DNA from: Bacteroidota bacterium
Lineage (GTDB): Bacteria > Bacteroidota > Bacteroidia > NS11-12g > UBA955
DNA: 49,225 nt
Direction of reading: 5' to 3'
Assembly (NCBI GenBank): GCA_027621365.1
Contig: JAQCBH010000015.1
Location: forward strand, 1 to 49,225
In this document: positions 25,457 to 32,887 of the stretch, one piece after another
Position numbering within the stretch: the first letter of the stretch is position 1
How the letters are laid out: the number at the start of each line of letters is the position of its first letter
Notes under the pieces: model-generated
Told to the model about the DNA's origin: nothing
Seen by the model: the letters and a program-made list of their open reading frames with translations, nothing else
The model's database searches: none
Program-made: the position numbers and the translations under genes

Positions 25457-26458
25457 ATGAAGGCCATCATCCCATTGGCGGGTATGGGAAGCCGTCTCAG
25501 GCCTCACTCCCAAACCCAGCCGAAATCTCTGATCCCGGTTGCCGGAAAACCCATTTTGGGGCACATTATGGACTCTTTGGCAAGCGCCGGAGTCAAAGAA
25601 TATGTATTCATTGTCGGGTATTTGGGCGATCGCATTGAAAGCTTCATATCGGCTCAATATCCCATGGTCAAGAGCCATTATGTGATCCAGACGACCTCCA
25701 AAGGCAACGGTCATGCAATTTGGTTAGCCCGCGAACATTTTGCCGATGATGAACCCGCCCTCATTGTTTTGGGTGATACCATTTTTGAGGCCGATTTGGC
25801 CGAGGTCATCGCCAAAGGAGAAAACGCCTTGGGCGTGAAAAAAGTAGAAGATCCCCGCTTGTTTGGAGTCGCTGAACTGCACGAGGCTGGCAACATCAAA
25901 CGTGTAGTGGAAAAGCCCCAAATTCCCCATTCCAACTTGGCTCTAGTGGGTTTGTACTACATCAAAAATTCCAGCTCTTTGTTCGATTGCTTGAACCACA
26001 ATATTGAGAATGAGGTACGCACTCAGAACGAGTTTCACCTGACCGATGGCATTCAGTGCATGCTGGCGAAGGGTATGAATTTCGAGCCCTTTACAGTGAA
26101 GACCTGGTTCGATTGCGGCAGAAAAGACATCATCTTGCAGACCAACCGCACGCTACTCAAGCAGCGAGAAGCCGAGAAGATGGATGCATGGAAAGCCAAG
26201 GGCAACATCATCGTGCCTCCGGTATATGTGCATGCGACGGCACAGATTGAGAACAGCATCATAGGCCCCGATGTCAGCGTGGGGGAACATGCGAAAATTT
26301 CGCGCAGCATTGTGCGCAACAGCATCATAGGCCAGCAAGCCGAACTGCAACACGCCATCTTGGAAAACTCTTTGGTGGGAGCCGATGCGAGTTTGATTGG
26401 CCCTGTACAAAGCTTGAACATTGGTGACAGTGCCGAAATCAATTTGAGAGACAGTTAA
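25457..26458 (+). CDS. Sugar-phosphate nucleotidyltransferase with left-handed beta-helix
   Basis: 333 aa. N-terminal nucleotidyltransferase domain: MKAIIPLAGMGSRLRP with the G-x-G-x-R-L-x-P loop, then PKSLIPVAGKP with the catalytic Lys, LIVLGDTIFE and GLYYIKN. The C-terminal hexapeptide repeats (IIVPPVYVHATAQIENSIIG, SIVRNSIIG, ILENSLVG) form a left-handed beta-helix, common in glucose-1-phosphate thymidylyl-/uridylyl- or mannose-1-phosphate guanylyltransferases. The exact sugar cannot be read from sequence. Its stop directly abuts the TTG start of murF-alr, so the two may work in envelope-precursor synthesis from one transcript. Confidence 0.8.
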   Translation: MKAIIPLAGMGSRLRPHSQTQPKSLIPVAGKPILGHIMDSLASAGVKEYVFIVGYLGDRIESFISAQYPMVKSHYVIQTTSKGNGHAIWLAREHFADDEPALIVLGDTIFEADLAEVIAKGENALGVKKVEDPRLFGVAELHEAGNIKRVVEKPQIPHSNLALVGLYYIKNSSSLFDCLNHNIENEVRTQNEFHLTDGIQCMLAKGMNFEPFTVKTWFDCGRKDIILQTNRTLLKQREAEKMDAWKAKGNIIVPPVYVHATAQIENSIIGPDVSVGEHAKISRSIVRNSIIGQQAELQHAILENSLVGADASLIGPVQSLNIGDSAEINLRDS

Positions 26459-28546
26459 TTGAACCTAAATCTCTCGTATATCGCTTCGTTGATGGGGGCC
26501 TCGCAGCCGGCCATCGATATGCCTATTCGGGAACTTTTGTTCGACTCCCGTAAAGCCTCAGGAGCCGAGGGAGAACTTTTTCTGGCCCTAAAAACGGGCC
26601 GTCGAGACGGTCATGATTTTGCTTGGTTGGCCCATCAACGAGGCGTTCGCGCCTTTGTGGTAGAGCGTCAATTGGACCTTCCTTCTGATGCCCATCAACT
26701 GATTGTTTCAGACCTGTGGGCCGCGCTTCGCGCGGCCGCCCGAACCCTTAGAAATAGCCGTAGTTACCCCGTGGTGGCCATCGGCGGCAGTGCCGGCAAA
26801 ACCTGGGTCAAAGAATGGCTAGCCAAGCTGCTCTCGGCCGACTTTGCCGTTTACCGCAGCCCCTTGAGCTACAACTCCCAGTTAGGTGTAGCCCTGTCCC
26901 TGTTGGGACTGCCTGAGTCCCTACCCGGAACCACCCCCTTGGCCTTGATCGAAGCCGGTGTTTCTGCGGCAGGCGACATGCAGCCCTTGGCTGACATGAT
27001 TCGCCCCAATATGGTGGTTTTGACTCATTTGGGCGCAGCTCACGACGGCGGCTTTTCAAGCCGCCTGGCCAAAGCTCAGGAAAAAGCCTTGCTGGTGAAA
27101 GACGCTGACGTAGTCGTCTATCCCGCCGATCAGCCCGAATGGGCCGAAGCCTTGGCTCCGTATAGAATCCAACAGCCCCTGACCAAATTCATCTCGTTTG
27201 GCGAGAGCGAAGGGGCCAAATTTCGCTGGGTTGCAGAAGGCCAATTCGAATACCGAGCCCAAGCTTTTGAGGCTCCCTTGCTTCGAAACGACCCCGCTTC
27301 TCGAGCATCAGCTTTGGCCTGTTTGGCGGCATTGTTCGCCTTGGAGCGCCTCAGTCCTGAGCACATCAAAGCCCTTTCGGCTCTTCAGCCTCCCGATGCC
27401 AAACCCTCGCTGGAAGGCAATTTGCGCGGCACCTTTGTCGAAGTTGATTTGGACGCCATGCGCTCCAATTACCGCTTGTTTCGACATTGGGTCAAAGAAC
27501 CCGTGCGCATCATGGCCATGGTCAAAGCCCTGGGTTACGGAAGCGGTACCTTCGAGACGGCCAAGGTCTTGGCCTCCGAAAATGCCGACGCCTTCGGCGT
27601 CGCCTACCCCGAAGAAGGCATTGCCCTGCGCAAAGCCGGTCTGACACAGCCCATCTTGGTCATGAACGTAGACCCCGAGGCCTTGGAATCCTGCATCGAG
27701 CACAACCTCGAGCCCGTGGTGCATTCCTGGGAAAGTTTGGAAGCCTATGCCGCTCGACTCAAAGGCCGAAACGGTTCCCTGCATTTGGAAATCGATACTG
27801 GCATGCACCGTTTGGGCTTTGATCCGAGCAGCGACTGGGGGCGATTGGCCCAGTATTGCCAAGGAGCAGGCTTGCACATACAGTCTATATTTTCCCATCT
27901 GGTGGTCAGCGAAGACCCCAGTCGGGATGCCATTACCCACCAACAAGCCGCTGATTTCCAAGCGGTCTGCCAGGTCTTGGAATCCCAATTGGGCTACAGA
28001 CCCTTGCGCCATCTGGCCAATACCGGGGGTATTTTGCGCTTTCCCCAATACCATTTCGACATGGTTCGACTAGGCTTGGGACTCTATGGCCTCGACCCCT
28101 CAGGCGAAGATTTGCTCCAAAGCGATTCATCGGCTAGCAAGTTGTCTCAGTTGTCTACCGTGACCCGTTGGGTGACCCGAATCTCGGCCATTCGCAGCGT
28201 TCCCGCTGGAGAGGGAATAGGATATGGTAGCCACAGCGCTAGTGAACAAGAGCGGCAGATCGCCACCCTTGCCGTCGGATACGCCGATGGCCTCAGCCGA
28301 CACCTTTCGCAAGGCAAGGGTTCCGTGTGGATCAAGGGCCAATTGGCGCCTATTGTCGGCAACATTTGCATGGATTTGACCATGATTGATGTCAGTCACC
28401 TGGATGCTCAGGTGGGCGACGAAGTCGAGCTGTTTGGTCCCCATTTGTCCATCAACCGCCAAGCCCAACAGGCCGGCACCATCAGCTACGAATTGCTGAC
28501 CTCCATTTCCCAGCGCGTGGCGCGGGTTTATCTGGGGGAATGGTAA
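26459..28546 (+). CDS. MurF-alanine racemase fusion with shortened MurF part
   Basis: 695 aa, starting with TTG directly after the previous stop (TAATTG). The usual Bacteroidota fusion joins UDP-MurNAc-tripeptide:D-Ala-D-Ala ligase (about 450 aa) to alanine racemase (about 370 aa). Here the MurF N-terminal domain (ELLFDSRKA, 25-33) and the central ATP domain (GGSAGKT, 109-115; SPLSYNSQLGVALSLLG, 134-150) are present. The sequence then passes from LQPPDAK (309-315) straight into the racemase start (FVEVDLDAM, 326-334). The MurF C-terminal domain of about 130 residues is absent. The racemase looks complete: PLP Lys356 in VKALGYG, HRLGFD, the catalytic Tyr in GIGYGSHS, and ICMDLTMIDVS. Racemase activity is expected; ligase activity is doubtful. 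Confidence 0.88.
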   Translation: MNLNLSYIASLMGASQPAIDMPIRELLFDSRKASGAEGELFLALKTGRRDGHDFAWLAHQRGVRAFVVERQLDLPSDAHQLIVSDLWAALRAAARTLRNSRSYPVVAIGGSAGKTWVKEWLAKLLSADFAVYRSPLSYNSQLGVALSLLGLPESLPGTTPLALIEAGVSAAGDMQPLADMIRPNMVVLTHLGAAHDGGFSSRLAKAQEKALLVKDADVVVYPADQPEWAEALAPYRIQQPLTKFISFGESEGAKFRWVAEGQFEYRAQAFEAPLLRNDPASRASALACLAALFALERLSPEHIKALSALQPPDAKPSLEGNLRGTFVEVDLDAMRSNYRLFRHWVKEPVRIMAMVKALGYGSGTFETAKVLASENADAFGVAYPEEGIALRKAGLTQPILVMNVDPEALESCIEHNLEPVVHSWESLEAYAARLKGRNGSLHLEIDTGMHRLGFDPSSDWGRLAQYCQGAGLHIQSIFSHLVVSEDPSRDAITHQQAADFQAVCQVLESQLGYRPLRHLANTGGILRFPQYHFDMVRLGLGLYGLDPSGEDLLQSDSSASKLSQLSTVTRWVTRISAIRSVPAGEGIGYGSHSASEQERQIATLAVGYADGLSRHLSQGKGSVWIKGQLAPIVGNICMDLTMIDVSHLDAQVGDEVELFGPHLSINRQAQQAGTISYELLTSISQRVARVYLGEW

Positions 28547-28555
28547 AAACCCAGT

Positions 28556-29353
28556 TTAAGACCCCAAGGCCGTAAAGGCATTTTTCAAATGGCTGTACTG
28601 GGTCAAATCAACCTTTAAGGAACCCACTTGAATGTCGGTTTGAATGCGAACCGGAATGCGGTTGGCGTCGTCGCTGACCCAGACGGTCATCCCGTTCTTG
28701 TTCTTGAACACTCGGTCAACGACGAGCTCGGGCTTGAGCTTCAAGCAGCGCACTGGCCCTAGGTCGGTTTGAATGGTTTCTTTGCCGGCATAGGCCACGC
28801 TCAAGTTGTAGACCTCGTTGTCGAGGTACACATCAACCGGCTTGCTAGCCCCAATGGTCAAGGCGCCCCAGTTTACGGTTCTTAAAAAGTAGATCGCAGA
28901 GGCGATGTCGCGGGTTTCGGCGGTGATGCTCAGTTGCCCTTTGCGGTTGCGCAAATAGCCGGCGGCATGGTTAAAAACGGCCAAATCTTGGTCGTAATAG
29001 GTGTTTTCACGCACCGTTTTGGCGTAGCGAAGGGGCTTGACCGTAGCGGGATTTACCCAGGCTTCGAACTTGTCGCGCACCTTGTAGGCCCACTCAAAAC
29101 TCTTCAAGGTTTCACCTTCCACTCTGATGTGCATGGCCGCCTGACTGCCAATGTTGGCATAGGTTTCATCGGTGTTCATGGTGACGACACCGGCGTTGAT
29201 CAAGCCATAGTGAATGCGGTAGCGCAGCTGCTCGGCATGCCCAAACGAACCCGGTGTAGCTTGGCTGTTGGCGCGGTTGTCGGGTCGTTGGTTGGCCAAT
29301 AGAGCGAGGGCCAAAAAGGGGACGAGGAGGTAAGCGGCTTTTTTCATGGGCAT
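28556..29353 (-). CDS. DUF3108 protein, exported
   Basis: 265 aa from ATG at 29353 or 263 aa from ATG at 29347 (KKAAYLLVPFLALALLANQR is the signal peptide). DUF3108 features are present: LRYRIHYGLINAGVVTM, then 'AEWVNPATVKPLRYAKTV'-like strands, GPVRCLKLKP and GMTVWVSDDANRIPVRIQ. The family is a periplasmic beta-rich fold of unknown function. The gene is divergent from selD; the longer reading frame (to 29650) runs back through the selD start and is not credible. Confidence 0.8.
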   Translation of the reverse strand: MPMKKAAYLLVPFLALALLANQRPDNRANSQATPGSFGHAEQLRYRIHYGLINAGVVTMNTDETYANIGSQAAMHIRVEGETLKSFEWAYKVRDKFEAWVNPATVKPLRYAKTVRENTYYDQDLAVFNHAAGYLRNRKGQLSITAETRDIASAIYFLRTVNWGALTIGASKPVDVYLDNEVYNLSVAYAGKETIQTDLGPVRCLKLKPELVVDRVFKNKNGMTVWVSDDANRIPVRIQTDIQVGSLKVDLTQYSHLKNAFTALGS

Positions 29354-29431
29354 TCGGGGTTTATGCAAATTATATCTCAGCAGATGTTTGCAGTTTTTGC
29401 AATTAAAACAAGTTGCGTGCCAAAGCCTTGC

Positions 29432-29439
29432 GATATTTG
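29432..29439 (+). promoter_or_regulatory. selD -7 box
   Basis: GATATTTG, one mismatch from TAnnTTTG, with TTG at 29413-29415 and 16 bases between, ends 5 bases before the selD ATG. It fixes the start at 29445. Confidence 0.5.
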
Positions 29440-29444
29440 CAAGA

Positions 29445-30464
29445 ATGGACACCCAACCTTTGATGTCGTTTTCGAAAGGCAGCGGCTGCGGATGCAAAAT
29501 ACACCCCGCCGTTTTGAGCGAAATGCTCGGAGATTGCCGATTGTCGGCCGGAGGATTCGAGCATTTAGTGGTGGGCAACGACGCATCAGACGATTGCTCG
29601 GTGTATGACTTGGGGTCTGAGTACTTGTTGCAAACCGTCGACTTTTTCACTCCCTTGGTGAATGATCCCTATGTATTTGGACAAGCCGCGGCGGCCAATG
29701 CCCTAAGCGACATATACGCCATGGGAGGCCAGCCCATCATGGCCAATGCTTTGTTTTCTTGGCCTTTAGATGCCTTGCCTTTAGATATGGGCAAGCAAGT
29801 ATTAAAGGGTGGCCAGGACATTTGCGCCCAGCAAGGGGTTGCCTTGGCCGGGGGTCACAGCATCGACGGGAAAGAACCTTTGTACGGTTTATCGGTGACT
29901 GGTCGCTGTTCCAAAACGAACTTGAAGACGAACGCCGGCGCGCGCGCCGGCGACCTACTCCTGCTCAGCAAACCCCTAGGAATCGGCATGCTCAGTGCGG
30001 CCCACAAGAGAGGCCAATCAAGCCCAGAACAAGACAAGGCCTTGTTTGCAGCCTTGACGAGAGTCAACGATTTGGGGCTTCGCCTAGGCGCAGAAACGGG
30101 CGTACATGCCTTAACCGATGTTACCGGATTTGGACTCTTGGGCCATTTGATGGAGATGTTGGAAGCCGCTGGCCTGTCGGCCGAAATCAAGGCTTCCGCC
30201 CTTCCTCGAATCGCCGAAGCTGAGTCTCTGGCCGCTTCCTTTGTGCTTCCTGACAACGCCATGCGCAACTGGAATGCTTACCAGCACAAGGTTGATATGC
30301 AAAACCAAGAGGCCTTTGCCTGGATGGTGGATCCGCAGACAAATGGGGGATTGCTCACGGCTGCCGACCCCGAAACCGCCAAGCGATTGGAACAAGATTG
30401 GGGCATGGTGGCAATTGGCGAGTTGGGAGACAGCTCAAAAGGTTCGGTCTGTACCGTTTCTTAG
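29445..30464 (+). CDS. selD: Selenide, water dikinase (selenophosphate synthetase)
   Basis: 339 aa. It makes selenophosphate from selenide and ATP, the donor for selenocysteine and 2-selenouridine. The active-site motif GSGCGCKI is present, with Cys15 and Lys18 corresponding to E. coli Cys17 and Lys20; a Cys rather than a UGA codon occupies the key position. AIR-synthase-type motifs follow: VDFFTPLVNDPYVFGQ, NALSDIYAMGG, LAGGHSIDGKE, TDVTGFGLLGHL. No selA, selB or selU (mnmH) is in the window, so which selenium pathway it serves cannot be told. Confidence 0.93.
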   Translation: MDTQPLMSFSKGSGCGCKIHPAVLSEMLGDCRLSAGGFEHLVVGNDASDDCSVYDLGSEYLLQTVDFFTPLVNDPYVFGQAAAANALSDIYAMGGQPIMANALFSWPLDALPLDMGKQVLKGGQDICAQQGVALAGGHSIDGKEPLYGLSVTGRCSKTNLKTNAGARAGDLLLLSKPLGIGMLSAAHKRGQSSPEQDKALFAALTRVNDLGLRLGAETGVHALTDVTGFGLLGHLMEMLEAAGLSAEIKASALPRIAEAESLAASFVLPDNAMRNWNAYQHKVDMQNQEAFAWMVDPQTNGGLLTAADPETAKRLEQDWGMVAIGELGDSSKGSVCTVS

Positions 30465-30470
30465 GCGAAT

Positions 30471-31442
30471 TCAACGTTTGTAAATGCGCAATGGAGCCCC
30501 GGCACCTTCGCTGACAGTAGCATAGCCAATGGGAGAATCATTGCCTGCTTCATAGAGCCAAGCAAAACTTTCCCCTTGTACCTCGCCTTTGTAGGGCAAT
30601 TGCTTTGGAGCGCGCAGGAAAGCGTCTTCTAGGGTCTCGTCGGCTGATCGATCCCAGCAGTAAATGGCACCATACGTTTTTACGGCAATCAAGCGCCCGT
30701 CTCGGGAAATGTCGGCGCCAACAAAACCGCTGATGGGAAACTCTCCAAGTGCCTTAAGGGTATCGGTTCTCTGGGCATCAAAAGGAAATTTTGCCGCATA
30801 CAAACGCGCTTTGTTCTCTCGCTTGGTGACGATGTAGAGGTCGTGTGTGAGGGGGTCAATGATCAGTGATTCTGCATCACGGGCCCCGTCTTCGTAGACA
30901 AAGGTCAATCGTTCACAGGGCTGAGAACTGGTGTCTAGGGGTAGGGAACTTGTATCAAAATGGGGCTCTGGGAATCGATAGACAATCAAGCCCGGATATA
31001 CAGCATTGTTGTCTCCAATATCGCCCCAATACAAAAAGCGCTGTCCATTGACGGGAGTCCAATCCAAGGCCAAATCTTCGGCATCTCGATTGCCGGCCGA
31101 AGGAATGCGCACAAAGCCAGCATCGCCGGCATTTCGAATATCGACCAGAAAGAGGCGGTTGATGTCGCCACCATCATTGGCCGCCCAGACCCAATGATCG
31201 TTGTAGGTACAGGCCACCAAACCCGAACACTCGTCTAGGGAGCGGTTTTCCAAAAAGCCTGCTTCGTGCGAGAAAGCGAAATCTGTTCGTGTTTCCAAGC
31301 CTTTCATGGAGTAATTGTACAGGCGAAAGGTGTCGCCGCTTACCGGGTCATTGGTAGTTTCTTTTTTGCAGCTTCCTACCCAAAGCAGGAAAGAGAAGAA
31401 GAGGGCGCTAAGACTCATGGACAAAAGTGTTTTGGATTTCAT
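30471..31442 (-). CDS. Beta-propeller lipoprotein
   Basis: 323 aa from ATG at 31442, with a lipoprotein signal (LLWVGSC, Cys25). The body has blades such as WVWAANDGGDINRLFLVDI, NRDAEDLALDW, LYWGDIGDNNAVYPGLIVYR, DARDAESLIIDP-like and DLYIVTKRENKARLY. This is a widespread beta-propeller family with a 'GDIGDN' signature; some related propellers are phosphoesterases, but no catalytic set is visible. It has its own promoter-like box (TACCTTTA, 31466-31459 on the minus strand) and lies after the terminator of the TonB-receptor operon. Confidence 0.7.
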   Translation of the reverse strand: MKSKTLLSMSLSALFFSFLLWVGSCKKETTNDPVSGDTFRLYNYSMKGLETRTDFAFSHEAGFLENRSLDECSGLVACTYNDHWVWAANDGGDINRLFLVDIRNAGDAGFVRIPSAGNRDAEDLALDWTPVNGQRFLYWGDIGDNNAVYPGLIVYRFPEPHFDTSSLPLDTSSQPCERLTFVYEDGARDAESLIIDPLTHDLYIVTKRENKARLYAAKFPFDAQRTDTLKALGEFPISGFVGADISRDGRLIAVKTYGAIYCWDRSADETLEDAFLRAPKQLPYKGEVQGESFAWLYEAGNDSPIGYATVSEGAGAPLRIYKR

Positions 31443-31489
31443 TGGGACAATCAACAATGTAAAGGTATAAGGCTTCAGGAAGGAAAAAA

Positions 31490-31511
31490 CCCCGGCCGCA
31501 AGCGGCCGGGG
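31490..31511 (-). terminator. Strong intrinsic terminator of the TonB-receptor operon
   Basis: A perfect 10-bp GC-rich stem (CCCCGGCCGC at 31490-31499, GCGGCCGGGG at 31502-31511) with a 2-base loop is followed on the minus strand by six Ts. It ends transcription of the beta-helix lipoprotein gene. Confidence 0.9.
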
Positions 31512-31550
31512 TATAACCATGAAAAAACAGTACGAAAATGTACCGGAATT

Positions 31551-32876
31551 TTAGAAGTATTGGTTGCCGCTATTGTCGGCAGGGAAAGCTCCCAAATCTT
31601 TGCTGGGGTTGGCGGCACTGGGACCACGCTCACCGGTCAAGGTAAATCCAGCATTGACAGCACCCCACATGGTAGTGCCTTTACCCAAGCAGGGAGAACT
31701 GGCTTTCAAACGGAAGTCGTTGCTGCCTTTTTTGTTCATGGCCAAGGGCTGGTCTACGCCGGCTTCGAACTGGGCCAAGGTGAAGGCTTTCAAATCGACG
31801 TTGGTCCACATGGGGTCATTTTCCCCAATGCCACCGATAGTGTTGTTGGTGCCCAAAACTGACTGGGTTGGAGTCACAGCATCGCTGGGAATGAATTCGT
31901 CCACTTGCTCTTTGAAAGCACCGTAATACCAGTTGTAGTCAAACTTGATGTTGGTCAAATCGGCATCTTCCAATACACGCATTCCGCGTTTGTTGTTGGC
32001 GATGATGTTGTTGTACGCGTATCCGCGGGCACCTACCTCGTAATTGATGTTGGCACCTCGGGTCAAACCGGCACGACGGTAGCCACAATTGATGGCGATG
32101 TTGTTGTAAATATTGATGTTGGTCTGAACAATTGATGAACCTTCGTTGCTCACCTTATAAGCGTTGGTAGCTCCACCAATGAACAGGTTGAAGGCCATGT
32201 TTCCTACGGTACCCGCTTTCATGTTGAAACCGTCACCGCCATCAGAACCACAGAATTCCAATAAGTTGCGAACAATGTGAATTTTGCCGCCATTGGAGCG
32301 GTAAACATCGTCTACGCAACCATAAATGGAGCAATCTTCCATGATGAATTCGGTGTTGGGGTTGTTGGTGTAGAAACCGTAACGGGTTTTACCAGCGCGA
32401 GGAGAAGCAGGGCCCCCTTGGCCACCCAAGTACTCTACACGGCACCATTTCAATACAATGGCCTTGGTGTAATCGGTTCCTTGTACACCGCCCCAAAGGC
32501 CGGCAAACGCATTGGCTTCGGTGCGATCAGCAACGGGAACAGACAAAAGAATGGGTTGGGCTTTGGTGCCCAATGCAAAGAAACTGCCGTGAACTGTGAT
32601 TTCGGGACCGATGTCACCGCTGCTGGCTTTGGCAATAACCGTAACGCCGGGTTCGATCACGATTTCCTCGTTCTCAGGGATGATGAGGTCTTCGGTTAGC
32701 ATGTAGGTTTTGCCAGCCAACAAAGTGCCACGCATGTAGCCTTTGAGTTCGGTCGTGTTGGCATCAATAGTGGCAACACTGTCTTGTGGTGTGGGATCTA
32801 CGATGGGATCCTCTTTGCAAGCGCCAACAGCCAACAAGGCGAGCACTGCAGTTGCGAAAATGGATTGTTTAATCAT
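31551..32876 (-). CDS. Right-handed beta-helix lipoprotein, TonB-receptor partner
   Basis: 441 aa from ATG at 32876. Lipobox LLAVGAC with Cys20. After a short acidic linker there is a right-handed parallel beta-helix pattern: IVIEPGVTVIAKASSG, CRVEYLGGQGG, FIMEDCSIYGC, IHIVRNLLEFCG, INIYNNIAINCGY. The end is Gly/Asn-rich. It lies 11 bp after the TonB receptor gene on the same transcript, so it is probably its surface lipoprotein partner (SusD-like in position, not in fold). I cannot name the ligand. Confidence 0.75.
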   Translation of the reverse strand: MIKQSIFATAVLALLAVGACKEDPIVDPTPQDSVATIDANTTELKGYMRGTLLAGKTYMLTEDLIIPENEEIVIEPGVTVIAKASSGDIGPEITVHGSFFALGTKAQPILLSVPVADRTEANAFAGLWGGVQGTDYTKAIVLKWCRVEYLGGQGGPASPRAGKTRYGFYTNNPNTEFIMEDCSIYGCVDDVYRSNGGKIHIVRNLLEFCGSDGGDGFNMKAGTVGNMAFNLFIGGATNAYKVSNEGSSIVQTNINIYNNIAINCGYRRAGLTRGANINYEVGARGYAYNNIIANNKRGMRVLEDADLTNIKFDYNWYYGAFKEQVDEFIPSDAVTPTQSVLGTNNTIGGIGENDPMWTNVDLKAFTLAQFEAGVDQPLAMNKKGSNDFRLKASSPCLGKGTTMWGAVNAGFTLTGERGPSAANPSKDLGAFPADNSGNQYF

Positions 32877-32887
32877 ATTGTTTGGTT

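Noticed and set aside
29354-29650. N-terminal extension of the DUF3108 protein
   Set aside because: It would run through the selD start and promoter; the signal peptide begins at 29353 or 29347.
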